Shown here: positions 26,995 through 37,681 of the stretch, piece after piece | Position numbering within the stretch: position 1 is the first letter of the stretch | Layout of the letters: each line of letters opens with the position of its first letter | Assembly: GCF_000244895.1 (NCBI RefSeq) | Contig: NZ_CM001441.1 | Coordinates: 372,001 to 436,000, forward strand | Direction: 5' to 3' | Origin: Desulfosporosinus youngiae DSM 17734 | GTDB taxonomy: Bacteria > Bacillota > Desulfitobacteriia > Desulfitobacteriales > Desulfitobacteriaceae | DNA: 64,000 nt | The notes under the pieces: generated by a model | Seen by the model: the letters and a program-made list of their open reading frames with translations, nothing else | Told to the model about the DNA's origin: nothing | Database searches by the model: none | Program-made: the position numbers and the translations under genes

Positions 26995-28134
26995 ATGAGT
27001 GAACAACGTCGGATCCGCTGCACAATTTTGCGCTGTGGCACAAGTAAAGGGATTTTTCTCATGGAGAATGATTTGGCAACGGATTCTCAAAAACGGGATC
27101 AAGAAATTCTCGCGATTTTCGGAAGCCCTGACGTAAGACAAATCAATGGATTAGGAGGAGCGGATCCTTTAACAAGCAAGCTTGCCATTATTGCTCCCTC
27201 CACACGCCCCGATGCCGACGTCAACTATACGTTCGGTCAAGTGAGTTTCACGGATACCTTCGTGGATTATTCCGGGAACTGCGGCAATATTTCTTCCGGG
27301 GTGGGTCCCTTTGCTATTGATGAAGGCCTGATCTGGGCAGTAGAACCAATTACGACCGTGCGCATTCACAATACAAATACGGGAAAGATTTTAGTTGCTG
27401 AGGTCCCTGTGAGAAATGGAAAGGCTCAAGTAGCGGGAGATTATCAAATTGCCGGGGTTCCGGGCAGCGGGGCTAAAATCATGTTGGACTTTGCCGGCAC
27501 AGCGGGCTCGGCCACCGATAAGGTATTACCCACGGGTAAAGCCAGAGATACCTTGAATATTGAAGGGTTCGGGCAATTAGAGGCCTCGATCGTAGATGTT
27601 GCCAACCCAATGGTTTTTGTCAGAGCGAAAGATCTGGGATTAACGGGAATTGAAACACCTGCAGAAATTAATGGCAACCAAGAAATGTTGGGTCTCTTAG
27701 AGAAAATTCGCGGCAAGGCGGCAACCATGATTGGTATGGCTAAAGATGAAGCGGATGCCTTGAAGCACAGTCCCGCTTTCCCGATGATTGCTTTCGTGAG
27801 TGAACCTCAGGATTACGCCGATTTTACGACGGGAAGGATGATTCGTGCGGATCAAGTCGATTTCGTATCCCGGCTGATGTATATGCAAGTCATGCACAAG
27901 ACCTACGCAGGGACAGGAACGACCTGTACCGGTGCAGCGGCGAAAATTCCGGGGACAATTGCCTATGAAGTCTGTCAGGCAAAATCCTCGGAAGTTCGTA
28001 TCGGTCACCCTGCGGGAGTCATTGAGATCGAGGTCGAAGTTGAAGCGAAGGCCGCTGAACTACAGGTCAAAAGAGCTGCTTTCGGTCGGACGGCGCGGCG
28101 CATTATGGATGGATATGTCTACATCTTAGAATAG
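26995..28134 (+). CDS. mii: 3-Methylitaconate delta-isomerase
   Basis: A PrpF-family protein of 379 residues with the N-terminal RCTILRCGTSKGIFLMENDL, the central YSGNCGNISSGVGPFAIDEGL, and the late TYAGTGTTCTGAAAKIPGT, all family signatures with conserved cysteines and the diaminopimelate-epimerase-like fold. It shifts the double bond of 3-methylitaconate to give 2,3-dimethylmaleate. The start ATG lies one base after the mgm stop. PrpF proteins acting on aconitate are close relatives, but the position between mgm and dml fixes the call. Confidence 0.9.
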   Translation: MSEQRRIRCTILRCGTSKGIFLMENDLATDSQKRDQEILAIFGSPDVRQINGLGGADPLTSKLAIIAPSTRPDADVNYTFGQVSFTDTFVDYSGNCGNISSGVGPFAIDEGLIWAVEPITTVRIHNTNTGKILVAEVPVRNGKAQVAGDYQIAGVPGSGAKIMLDFAGTAGSATDKVLPTGKARDTLNIEGFGQLEASIVDVANPMVFVRAKDLGLTGIETPAEINGNQEMLGLLEKIRGKAATMIGMAKDEADALKHSPAFPMIAFVSEPQDYADFTTGRMIRADQVDFVSRLMYMQVMHKTYAGTGTTCTGAAAKIPGTIAYEVCQAKSSEVRIGHPAGVIEIEVEVEAKAAELQVKRAAFGRTARRIMDGYVYILE

Positions 28135-28145
28135 GAGAGAACAAC

Positions 28146-29570
28146 ATGATCGAGGTAAGCTTTCTTGTTTATGATGTTGGGAGCACCTATACCAAACTAT
28201 CCGCCTTTAATCGAAATGGAAATTTGTTAGAGTTTGTTGGGCGTTCTCAAGCACCGACGACTGTACAAAATATAGAAATCGGCTTAAATAACGCAAGAAG
28301 TAATCTCGAGAAGGTTTTGGGCTCAGGTCCAATTTCGGCCCGGTTTACTCTGGCCACAAGTTCGGCAGCAGGGGGCCTGCGAATGGTGGCGATGGGATAC
28401 ATGCCGCGTGTGACTGCGAAGGCGGCCAAAGAAGTCGCAATGAGTGCCGGAGCCAGAGTTTTAGAGATAATTTCTTTTGAAACGCCGGTTGATTTTCGCT
28501 TACAAATTCTCAAAGAAATCAAACCCGATATTATTTTGCTGGCAGGCGGCACCGATGGAGGGGACCAGGAATCCCTTTTTGAGAATGCAAAAGTGATTGT
28601 TCAAGCGGAATCCTCCGGGGTCGTGATCATCGCGGGGAATAATGAAGCTCAGGCAAAGGTTGAGGAAATCCTTGAGTCCGGCGGCATTCGGACGCAACGT
28701 GTCCCTAATGTCATGCCCACCATTCATGAACTAAAGGTCAAACCCGCCCGTGAGGCGATTCATCAGGAGTTTATCCGTCAAATTACCCGGGCAAAAGGGT
28801 TAGGGGCGCTCTTAGAGAAGGTATCCAACCGCAAAGTAATTCCTACCCCTGGCGCGGTTTTGATGGCCGCGGAACTTTTGGCGATGGGCACTCCGGAGCA
28901 GGATGGTTTAGACGGGCTCTTAGTTATTGACCTTGGGGGGGCTACCACGGATGTTCACTCCGTACTTCCGAGCTTAGCGAAATTAAGCAATGAAGAAAAG
29001 GGCCTTGTGATTTCCAATGAAAAGCAGGTTTCTTATCGTACGGTCGAAGGAAACTTAGGTTTAAGAGTGAGTGCGACGGGAATCGTCGAAACTGCCGGCG
29101 CGAGCGGGGTTTTAGCTAAAGTTGGCTTAGAGGGTGAAGAGTTAAGCAAAGAACTAATAAATTATGTACATTTTTTAGAAAGTGAACCTGAGCATCTAAG
29201 CAGCGGCGATCAGGAGCACATTTTTGATAAGGCACTGGCAATTACGGCGATTGAACTGGCTTTAAAACGGCATGCAGGGTATTTGGCCCAGGGTTTTGAT
29301 CCGGTAATGGGCATTATTCCGGGCTCCCCGGTCGGGCGGGATTTGCGAAGGGTTGAACGAGTGATTATTGTGGGCGGAATTTTCGCCCATGCTTCGGAAG
29401 AACAAAGCCGGGAAATCGTCAAAAAGGCTCTCGCCAATCCGGGAATTTCGTTATTGCCCCATGATCCCGCGATTATCGTCGATAAGAACTATCTTCTTTA
29501 CACGGTAGGGGCTATCGCCCAGGACCACGCCAACGATGCTTTAGCGTTAGCGCTGGATTTTTTTAACTAA
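28146..29570 (+). CDS. GlmL/MutL-family mutase-associated ATPase
   Basis: A 474-residue ASKHA-fold protein with a phosphate-1 loop DVGSTYTKLSAFN at the N terminus and the second nucleotide motif LVIDLGGATTDVHS near residue 260, plus IVGGIFAHA late in the protein. It is like the MutL/GlmL proteins encoded beside glutamate mutase, which probably reactivate the mutase when its cobalamin is damaged. Here it lies two genes after mgm and would serve methyleneglutarate mutase. This accessory is not among the nine named enzymes of the E. barkeri pathway. The exact activity is inferred from family and position. Confidence 0.85.
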   Translation: MIEVSFLVYDVGSTYTKLSAFNRNGNLLEFVGRSQAPTTVQNIEIGLNNARSNLEKVLGSGPISARFTLATSSAAGGLRMVAMGYMPRVTAKAAKEVAMSAGARVLEIISFETPVDFRLQILKEIKPDIILLAGGTDGGDQESLFENAKVIVQAESSGVVIIAGNNEAQAKVEEILESGGIRTQRVPNVMPTIHELKVKPAREAIHQEFIRQITRAKGLGALLEKVSNRKVIPTPGAVLMAAELLAMGTPEQDGLDGLLVIDLGGATTDVHSVLPSLAKLSNEEKGLVISNEKQVSYRTVEGNLGLRVSATGIVETAGASGVLAKVGLEGEELSKELINYVHFLESEPEHLSSGDQEHIFDKALAITAIELALKRHAGYLAQGFDPVMGIIPGSPVGRDLRRVERVIIVGGIFAHASEEQSREIVKKALANPGISLLPHDPAIIVDKNYLLYTVGAIAQDHANDALALALDFFN

Positions 29571-29594
29571 TAAGAGAATTAAGGGGAGTTTGAA

Positions 29595-30461
29595 ATGAGT
29601 AAAGGGAAAGTATTAAGAGAACTGATCGCAGCAAAGGAGATCCTCGTTGCACCGGGAGCACATGATGCCTTGACTGCGAAAATTATTGAAAAGAGCGGTT
29701 TTAATGCCGTTTATATGACCGGTTATGGTCAGGCTGCCAGTCACTTAGGAATGCCCGATGTTGGCTTATTGAGCATGACAGAAATGCTTTCCAGAGCTAA
29801 TAACTTTGCCAGTGCGGTAAAGATACCCGTTATTGCTGATGGAGATACAGGGTTTGGCAACGCTGTTAATGTGATGCGTACGGTCAGACAATATGAAATG
29901 GCCGGTGCAGCAGCAATTCAATTGGAAGATCAGGTAGCACCGAAACGATGTGGACATATGATAGGGCGGCAGGTTATTTCCAAGGAGGAAATGGTGGGTA
30001 AAATCAAGGCTGCAGTTGAGGCACGTGAGAATCCGGACTTCGTTATTATTGCCCGTACAGACTCCCGAACCGTTCATGGAATTGAAGAAGCCATTCAAAG
30101 AGGGAAAGCTTATCAAGAAGCCGGTGCTGATGTCTTGTTCATTGAGTCGCCGGAATCGGTTGAAGAAATGAAAGCAATAACATCAAGTTTTGATATACCT
30201 GTACTTGCCAATATGGTTGAGGGTGGGCGGACCCCGCTTCTTTCGTCCAAAGAGCTTGAGGAGCTGGGTTTTAACCTGGTGATTTTCCCGACGGCTTCCA
30301 CCTATATTACAGCCCAGGCAATGAAAAACTTGATGGAGGAAATCAGGGACAAGGGAACAACTAAGGATCTAGTGGGTCAAATGATTCCATTTGAGGAATT
30401 TAATCAATTTATTGGCTTAGCAGAAATACGTCAATTGGAGTCAAAATATATATTAGATTAA
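29595..30461 (+). CDS. dml: 2,3-Dimethylmalate lyase
   Basis: A 288-residue PEP mutase/isocitrate lyase superfamily enzyme. It has DGDTGFGNAVNVMRTV (metal-binding region), LEDQVAPKRCGHMIG with the catalytic Cys of the K-R-C-G-H motif, and IARTDSRTVHGIEEAI. It cleaves (2R,3S)-2,3-dimethylmalate to pyruvate and propionate, the last step of nicotinate fermentation. Methylisocitrate lyase is the close alternative, but there are no methylcitrate-cycle genes here. It is the last gene of the 17-gene transcript. Confidence 0.9.
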   Translation: MSKGKVLRELIAAKEILVAPGAHDALTAKIIEKSGFNAVYMTGYGQAASHLGMPDVGLLSMTEMLSRANNFASAVKIPVIADGDTGFGNAVNVMRTVRQYEMAGAAAIQLEDQVAPKRCGHMIGRQVISKEEMVGKIKAAVEARENPDFVIIARTDSRTVHGIEEAIQRGKAYQEAGADVLFIESPESVEEMKAITSSFDIPVLANMVEGGRTPLLSSKELEELGFNLVIFPTASTYITAQAMKNLMEEIRDKGTTKDLVGQMIPFEEFNQFIGLAEIRQLESKYILD

Positions 30462-30696
30462 CTTGGCTTTGTCGAAAGCTTTGTAGGACTTGTGTTACCA
30501 TCATTTTGGAGGGATCCCTTCCTTTCGATTGGCGTGTTTAGTTACCTACCAATTCTCGTACAGGAAGGGCATTCCTCTTTTTTGCTAAAAAATTCAGGAC
30601 GGGATTTAGGGCCAGAGTGTTGGTATTCCTGGGTTAGGACATTGTACTTAGCGGAAACAAGATTAAAGAAAAAGGAATACCTTAATCCTTTTCATA

Positions 30697-30736
30697 TTTA
30701 AGATGTTTATTTCAAATATGAAATAAACATCTTAAA
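30697..30736 (+). promoter_or_regulatory. Predicted enhancer site D for the transporter promoter
   Basis: A perfect palindrome with 18-base arms around the spacer AATA (30715-30718); the inner part reads ATTTCA-AATA-TGAAAT. It has the same core as sites A-C and is about 145 bases upstream of the -24 element. Confidence 0.65.
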
Positions 30737-30770
30737 TGGAACCCTCTAAAACCCAGGATATTCTCAAATC

Positions 30771-30786
30771 ATTTCATTTGTGAACT
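30771..30786 (+). promoter_or_regulatory. Predicted enhancer site F for the transporter promoter
   Basis: ATTTCA-TTTG-TGAACT keeps the core TTTCA-N4-TGAA but the outer arms barely pair. It lies about 90 bases upstream of the -24 element and gives the third promoter the same two-site arrangement as the others. Apart from sites D and F and the promoter, I see nothing identifiable in the 30462-31055 gap. Confidence 0.45.
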
Positions 30787-30876
30787 ATAATCCTGTTGAG
30801 TGGGTAAAAAAATTGTTATACTGAGCCCAAAAAGCCTAGAAAATGCAGGATTATTATCGAAATATTCGATACAAAT

Positions 30877-30893
30877 TGGCATGAAAATTGCAA
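30877..30893 (+). promoter_or_regulatory. Sigma-54 promoter for the transporter genes
   Basis: TTGGCAT, GAAAA, TTGCAA with GG at 30879-30880 and GC at 30891-30892, 12 bases apart. It lies about 160 bases before the small membrane protein gene. Confidence 0.8.
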
Positions 30894-31055
30894 ATACTAT
30901 AAATACCTTAAATTATCAGTATTCTATGCAAGGGAAATTTAAGGAATGATTTAAGAAGATGATCATAAAGGAGTGAGCGACACAAAACATCCGTAAAAAC
31001 CCTTTAGTAAGGCTTCTGTAAATGAAGATGTTTAAGATGTAAGGGAGGATACACG

Positions 31056-31334
31056 ATGGCTAAAAAGCAGGAAGCTTATAAAAGAACCGAAAAATGGTGG
31101 TTAGGCTCAGTAATCTTTTTCTATGCCCTATACAATTTACCTGGGGTTCCCAATTATCATGATCCAAAGGCCGCACTTATTCACGGGGCACTGACAATTA
31201 TACCGCTTTGGATTGTTACTTATGTTGGATTGGTTGTCGTCAATAAGCAAAGAAAGCTGAAAAATACGACCGAAGCCGTTGGGGCTAAAAGTGATGATAA
31301 CTCGGCTAAAAATAAGGAGGGTGCAGCATGCTAA
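31056..31334 (+). CDS. Small membrane protein paired with a sodium symporter (DUF3311/YhdT-like)
   Basis: A 92-residue protein with two hydrophobic helices (residues about 16-27 and 44-65) and a long charged C-terminal tail. It overlaps the following symporter gene by 7 bases. Small two-helix proteins of this kind commonly precede SSS-family symporter genes (as yhdT precedes panF) and are thought to be accessory subunits. It has a good ribosome binding site (GGGAGG). It is the first gene behind the third sigma-54 promoter. Confidence 0.75.
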   Translation: MAKKQEAYKRTEKWWLGSVIFFYALYNLPGVPNYHDPKAALIHGALTIIPLWIVTYVGLVVVNKQRKLKNTTEAVGAKSDDNSAKNKEGAAC

Positions 31335-32851
31335 GCGTTGTAACTACCTGGGCATTATATGTTATTTATATGGGTGCCCTCGTTGGCTTCGGAATTTATA
31401 TGTGGTGGCGTAATCGAAATGCATCCGCCAATGAGTATTATACAGCAAACAACCAGATTCATTGGTTCGTTCTTTGTATGACCTATATTGCTGCACTAAT
31501 GAGTACCTGGGTATTTTTCTCAGGGCCAGGAGGTTACTATCGGGGCGGGTTCGGGTATTTTATGTCAGAGCTCAGTTATATGCCTTTGTTCCCCGTTCTG
31601 ACGTATTTTGTCATGAACAAGGTATGGCTGTTAAACACTCAAAGAAACTATACAACTCCGGCGGATATTTACTATGATCGTTTTCGGAGTCCTGTTTTAA
31701 GGTTGATTTTAGCTCTAGTATTCTTTAGCGTATCCTTACCGTATGCTGCGGCAATTTATATTGCCTGTGGTCAGGCTGCACAAATCGCCAGTGGTGGAGC
31801 GGTTTCCTATAATGCAGTGGTTATATTTGTCGGATTGACGGCGTTGTTATTTATTCCTTTCGGCGGCGTAAAATCTGTAGCCTTTGCAGCGACAGTTCAA
31901 GGTTGGATTTTCATGGTTGCGTTGTGGGTAATCGGCATAGCAGGATTGAAATATGGGTATGGCGGCAATCTTCCAGCTGCTATTTCGAACGTATGGAATA
32001 ATGTGAGTTCATGGTTTTCTTATCCCGGCCCGGACAATTGGGTTCCGTATTCCGCCCGGTTTGGCTATCCGTTAGCTTGTGCAATCGGTTGGACGATTAT
32101 GTTGCCGGATGTCTTTATTCGAGCGGGCTACATGGGTAAAGATCTTGGAGCCCAAAGAAAACTGATGGCCTATCAACCGATTCTTCAGATTATCGTTTGG
32201 TCGGGAACCATGTTTATCGGATTTGTAGCTATTGCTTTACTCCCGGGGTTAAAAGGCAGTGAGACAGAACTCGTAATTCCTTTATTGATTGAAAAAGTCA
32301 TCTCTCCACATACGATTGGCGGTGCCGCACTTTTAATGGGAATTTTCGTATGGGGTGCTTTAGCAAAAGGGTTATCAGCGGCAACATCTCACCTTCTCGT
32401 GGCAGGCTCGATCATTTCTGAAGATATTTTAGCGAACACATTCAAGTTGAAAGTTAAGCCGAGTGTTCATACGACGATTGCGCGTTGTTCCGTAGCACTT
32501 CTGGGCTTAGCCGCTCTAGGGCTCGCACTCAAGCCGCCCGAATTAATTTGGACCTTGATTATGTTTGCTATTGCAGTGGTTATGCCGATGTTTCCCGTCC
32601 TTGTCGGGGCACTCTACTGGAGAAGAGCAACAGCCCCCGCAGCCACTATTGCTTCGGCCGTTGGGGTTATCGGTGTATTGCTTACGTATAAGTTTGGATA
32701 TGGGGATAGCTGGTATGGAGTCTTTGGTATGCTGATTTCACTGGTCCTTTTTGTCGGAATCAGCTTAGTAACGAAACCAACGGACGAAAATGTTCTGGAC
32801 GAGTTTTATGGAGCTCTTGAAACGGCGGAATCAAAATATTATGCGAATTAA
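31328..32851 (+). CDS. Sodium:solute symporter (SSS family), proposed trigonelline/nicotinate importer
   Basis: A 507-residue protein with about 13 hydrophobic segments and the LeuT-fold SSS features, for example the early YYTANNQIHWFVLCMTYIAALMSTW, and GYPLACAIGWTIMLPDVFIRAGY in the middle. It overlaps the small partner gene and is transcribed from a sigma-54 promoter with the same palindromic sites as the catabolic genes. From this co-regulation I infer that it imports the substrate of the pathway, whether trigonelline or nicotinate. The substrate cannot be read from the sequence. Confidence 0.85.
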   Translation: MLSVVTTWALYVIYMGALVGFGIYMWWRNRNASANEYYTANNQIHWFVLCMTYIAALMSTWVFFSGPGGYYRGGFGYFMSELSYMPLFPVLTYFVMNKVWLLNTQRNYTTPADIYYDRFRSPVLRLILALVFFSVSLPYAAAIYIACGQAAQIASGGAVSYNAVVIFVGLTALLFIPFGGVKSVAFAATVQGWIFMVALWVIGIAGLKYGYGGNLPAAISNVWNNVSSWFSYPGPDNWVPYSARFGYPLACAIGWTIMLPDVFIRAGYMGKDLGAQRKLMAYQPILQIIVWSGTMFIGFVAIALLPGLKGSETELVIPLLIEKVISPHTIGGAALLMGIFVWGALAKGLSAATSHLLVAGSIISEDILANTFKLKVKPSVHTTIARCSVALLGLAALGLALKPPELIWTLIMFAIAVVMPMFPVLVGALYWRRATAPAATIASAVGVIGVLLTYKFGYGDSWYGVFGMLISLVLFVGISLVTKPTDENVLDEFYGALETAESKYYAN

Positions 32852-32872
32852 AATGGTTTAACAAAAATTATT

Positions 32873-32906
32873 AAGCAGATCGGGGTAAGGATATCCCGAT
32901 CTGCTT
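32873..32906 (+). terminator. Hairpin after the symporter gene
   Basis: AAGCAGATCGGG and CCCGATCTGCTT form a 12-base-pair stem with a short loop, 21 bases after the stop codon. No T-tract follows, but position and strength suggest the 3' end of the transporter transcript. Confidence 0.6.
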
Positions 32907-33032
32907 ATCCGATCCGGCCCCGATAGGGTATTATCAAGTATTTCCCCCTATCCAAGGGGCCTTATTTGATAGTCTTATTTTCTTACCTAGTTGCTGAGGC
33001 AAATTTAGTACGGCCTTGTGTTTTAGTAATAA

Positions 33033-34427
<1,395 letters not shown>

Positions 34428-34437
34428 GAAAAAGTGA

Positions 34438-34481
34438 GCGGGGAGGAAGGGCAGCCTTTAGTTGATTGGCCGACCTCCCGC
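34438..34481 (+). terminator. Possible terminator after gdhA
   Basis: GCGGGGAGG and CCTCCCGC pair with one bulge across a 27-base loop, 10 bases after the gdhA stop. No T-tract follows. Confidence 0.4.
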
Positions 34482-34548
34482 ACTGTGCGTACCATCAGGC
34501 TGAAGATATAGTTATAACAATGATTCTATTATGAAGGAAGCAACAGAC

Positions 34549-35457
34549 TTGAACGATTCTATTATGTTAAACAAGCGATGGAAAGGTGCTGCAGCTGTTT
34601 TATTATCAGCTGCCAGCTTTGCCTTGTCATCAATTTTATATAAAATAGCCTTTCGTGCTGAACTAACCCCTGCTCAGGTTCTTGCTGCCCACACATGGAT
34701 TGCTTCGGGATTACTTACAGTATATGTAATCTTATTTCAGCGTAATATCCTGCGTTTGAATTGGAGTATACTTGGGGCTATGGCCATTGCCGGATTATTA
34801 GGAAAGCTTGGTACGAACATTTTATTCGCTTCCTCTCTTCAGTATTTGCCAGCATCCTTAGCTACTTTGCTACTCTACCTCTATGTGGTTTTTGTCATAG
34901 CTTCAAGGATAATTTTTCTTAAAAAGAAGACGAACCTTGTGGAGGGAATAGCTTCATTAATAGTTTTGATGGGTGCCTTCTTAGCAAGCGGAATTATGTT
35001 TAATGCAGAGTCTATGTCACTCATAGGTGTTTTTATAGCTTTAGGAGCGGCTTTCTGCTATACCATCTACAATATTTTGGGCGAAGTATTTCTCGGCAAA
35101 ATCTCTCCTCTGGCGGTGATGTTTTATACCCAATGGTTTTCAGCACTGGGACTTTTGGGATATCTGGGAAAAGAGGTTACTAAAATACCTTGGGGTAATC
35201 CCAGTCTATGGCTTATAGGGGCAGCAATGGCTTTTATTTGTTCCATTTTGCCGTTTTATTTGATCTTGTATGGTATTGCAAGAATTGGTTCTAGTAAAGC
35301 ATCTATTCTTAGCACCTTAGAGTTGCCTTTGGCGTATATATTAAGCGGAATTTTGTTAGGGGAACTGCCAACCTGGAACCAAACACTGGGTGGCTTATTC
35401 GTGTTGATCGGAATAGTTTTTTCGAATTTCCGGAAAAGGGTGCACATAGAGAATTAA
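34549..35457 (+). CDS. EamA/DMT-family transporter
   Basis: A ten-helix membrane protein of about 300 residues with the two EamA repeats (residues about 10-140 and 155-295). The first repeat begins AAAVLLSAASFALSSILYKIAF, and the second ends with GELPTWNQTLGGLFVLIGIVFSN, a typical EamA closing motif. I favour the TTG start at 34549 because AAGGAAG lies 8 bases upstream; ATG 34531 has no such site. The substrate is unknown: drug/metabolite exporters of many kinds share this fold. It appears to be a single gene. Confidence 0.8.
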   Translation: MNDSIMLNKRWKGAAAVLLSAASFALSSILYKIAFRAELTPAQVLAAHTWIASGLLTVYVILFQRNILRLNWSILGAMAIAGLLGKLGTNILFASSLQYLPASLATLLLYLYVVFVIASRIIFLKKKTNLVEGIASLIVLMGAFLASGIMFNAESMSLIGVFIALGAAFCYTIYNILGEVFLGKISPLAVMFYTQWFSALGLLGYLGKEVTKIPWGNPSLWLIGAAMAFICSILPFYLILYGIARIGSSKASILSTLELPLAYILSGILLGELPTWNQTLGGLFVLIGIVFSNFRKRVHIEN

Positions 35458-35465
35458 ACGATCGA

Positions 35466-35505
35466 TAATGGCAAATCCGCCGAAAGACGGGGACGCGAAG
35501 CTATA
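35466..35505 (+). other. 5' half of a c-di-GMP-I (GEMM) riboswitch, apparently truncated
   Basis: The sequence ATAATGGCAAATCCGCC-GAAA-GACGGGGACGCGAAGCTATAGAGG matches the first half of the GEMM-I consensus: the GGCAAA entry, a stem capped by a GAAA tetraloop, and GACGC(A)AAGC. The second helix, with the tetraloop receptor, is not recognisable, and the ribosome binding site and ATG of the chemoreceptor gene follow at once. It may be a remnant or a divergent form. Confidence 0.6.
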
Positions 35506-35518
35506 GAGGGGGATCCTT

Positions 35519-37594
35519 ATGAAGACAAGTGATCTAGGTTTTTCAGGCATGAGGACTAAATTAATGATGATTTTTTTAATCTTAGTTATTGTGCCGATCG
35601 CTTTTATCAGCTATGGAGTAAATAGTTATGTTAAAAATCAGGTTCTGGATAACTTTGTCATTTCAACAACCAAAGAAATTACTCAGGTAAACAATATGAT
35701 TAATACCTTTTTTGCCTCAGTAAGCGATAACTGTGATTTGCTGGCCAATGATGCTGCTGTTGAAAAGGCAGATCAAACGATTACCACATATATAAATAAA
35801 AAAGGTGACGGAACTAAAATGACACCGTCCCAAAACGGAGGCATTGAACAAGAAATATATAATAGTTTTTTAAGGTATGCACAAACGCACCCTAATACCG
35901 CTTATTTATACATGGGGACAACCCATGGAGGATATATTCAATGGCCTGAAAGTAAAGTTGCGGATAATTATGACCCAAGAGAACGGCTCTGGTATAAAAC
36001 CGCTATGAATAATAAAGGCAAGGTAGTCAGGACTGCTCCTTATTACTATGAGACGGATAATTCAACGTATGTTGATACCGTAAAGACTATTTCCAATAAT
36101 TCAGGAGAAATTATGGGGGTCCAAGTACTTAGTATAAGCTTAAATAGGATCACAGAAGAGATTAAAACTATTAAAGTTGGAAAAACCGGTTATCTAATGT
36201 TAGTGGATAGTGATGGGACAATTATTGCCAATCCTAATAAACCTGAGTACAATTTTAAGAAGATTTCGGAGTTAGACATCCATGAATTAAATAAAATTAC
36301 AGAAATTAATTCCGATTACTTCTATGCCAATATTGATAAGCAAAGGAATATTGTCAATGTATATACGTCTCCTGAAACAAATTGGAAATTTGTTGCGATA
36401 ATCCCGGAAGTGGAAGCGATGGCAAGTGCCAGTCAGATTCAGAAAACGATTGTCATTTTGGCCCTTATTTTTGTTGCTGCAGGTTTGTTGGCTGCGTTTA
36501 TTATTTCTAAAAAAATTGCCAAACCTATAGCTGTAACGGCTTCATATTTGGATACGATGAAAACGGGTGATTTCAGCAAGGAATTTCCTGAAAATCTCTT
36601 GCGCAGGAAGGATGAAATAGGAGTTTTGGGAAAGGCTGTAAAGGATATGTGTCATGACATAGGAAATTTGATAAAACAAGTTAAAGATTCTTCAGGTATG
36701 GTAAGGAATACCTCAAATTTTCTGACAGACATGACTACGCATACAGACGACGCTACCAAGGAAGTTGTAGGGGCCGTCCGACAGATAGCCCTTGCAGCTG
36801 CTGAACAGGCCAGGGAGTTGGAGATTAGTTCCTCAAAAACCAATGAATTAGCTGAGCGCATAGAAATCGTTAGTAAATCTGTTGAGGAAATGGGGAAAAT
36901 ATCCTCACAAACAAGCGGGCTGAATTTAAAGGGTTTAAATATTATGAAATCACTGATCGATAAATCAGTGGCTACAAAAGAGTCGGCTCAACAAGTGAAT
37001 GATTTAGTACTTGGAATGGATAAGATGTCGGGGGAAATCAGTGCCATAACGGAAACTATTCGTCAAATTGCCGAGCAAACTAATCTCCTGGCTCTAAATG
37101 CGGCTATCGAAGCGGCTCGTGCCGGAGAGCATGGAAGGGGATTTGCAGTTGTAGCTGAAGAAGTAAGGAAGCTTGCTGAGGAATCCGGAAATGCTACAAA
37201 GGATATTAATAAGCTAATCGGAAACCTTCAGAATCAAACGAAAGATGTTGTTTTGGCAACGAAGAAATTGATTAACTTCACCAATGAACAAGAGAACTCC
37301 GTCAATGAGACTGAAGAGATTTTCCGTGAAACCGAAAACGGAATAGGAGTATTAGATATAAAAGTCGCAGAAGTAAAGGAACAAAATAGGCAGATGGAAG
37401 AAAAAAAGGATATGCTTATTAGTTCCATAGATAACATTTCGGCCGTATCTGAAGAAACCGCCGCCAGCACTGAGGAAGTTTCCGCCTCTATGGACGAACA
37501 AGCGGCTGCTATTGAACAAATTACTAGATATTCAACAGAGTTAAAAAGTCTGGCCGGAAATCTACAAAGGCTAATTGAGAAATTTGTCATTTAA
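35519..37594 (+). CDS. Methyl-accepting chemotaxis protein
   Basis: A 691-residue receptor. TM1 is at residues about 12-30 and TM2 at about 307-329. Between them is a Cache-type sensor with [13 protein letters not shown], typical of dCache domains that bind small metabolites. A HAMP domain (about 330-385) and a long coiled-coil signalling domain follow, with the hairpin tip [30 protein letters not shown]. The ligand is unknown. There are no che genes directly beside it. A partial c-di-GMP riboswitch precedes it, and chemoreceptor genes are frequent targets of that riboswitch class in clostridia. Confidence 0.93.
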   Translation: MKTSDLGFSGMRTKLMMIFLILVIVPIAFISYGVNSYVKNQVLDNFVISTTKEITQVNNMINTFFASVSDNCDLLANDAAVEKADQTITTYINKKGDGTKMTPSQNGGIEQEIYNSFLRYAQTHPNTAYLYMGTTHGGYIQWPESKVADNYDPRERLWYKTAMNNKGKVVRTAPYYYETDNSTYVDTVKTISNNSGEIMGVQVLSISLNRITEEIKTIKVGKTGYLMLVDSDGTIIANPNKPEYNFKKISELDIHELNKITEINSDYFYANIDKQRNIVNVYTSPETNWKFVAIIPEVEAMASASQIQKTIVILALIFVAAGLLAAFIISKKIAKPIAVTASYLDTMKTGDFSKEFPENLLRRKDEIGVLGKAVKDMCHDIGNLIKQVKDSSGMVRNTSNFLTDMTTHTDDATKEVVGAVRQIALAAAEQARELEISSSKTNELAERIEIVSKSVEEMGKISSQTSGLNLKGLNIMKSLIDKSVATKESAQQVNDLVLGMDKMSGEISAITETIRQIAEQTNLLALNAAIEAARAGEHGRGFAVVAEEVRKLAEESGNATKDINKLIGNLQNQTKDVVLATKKLINFTNEQENSVNETEEIFRETENGIGVLDIKVAEVKEQNRQMEEKKDMLISSIDNISAVSEETAASTEEVSASMDEQAAAIEQITRYSTELKSLAGNLQRLIEKFVI

Positions 37595-37681
37595 GGGAAT
37601 GTAAATTATTTTGGGTAAGGAATTTTTGCCTAGAAGGAAATTTAGTTGGCCGATTCAAATCAGGTGGTTCGTCTAAAGTCA

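Noticed and set aside
30492-30701. 69-residue open frame upstream of the transporter genes
   Set aside because: No ribosome binding site, low-complexity composition, and it runs into the palindromic site D.
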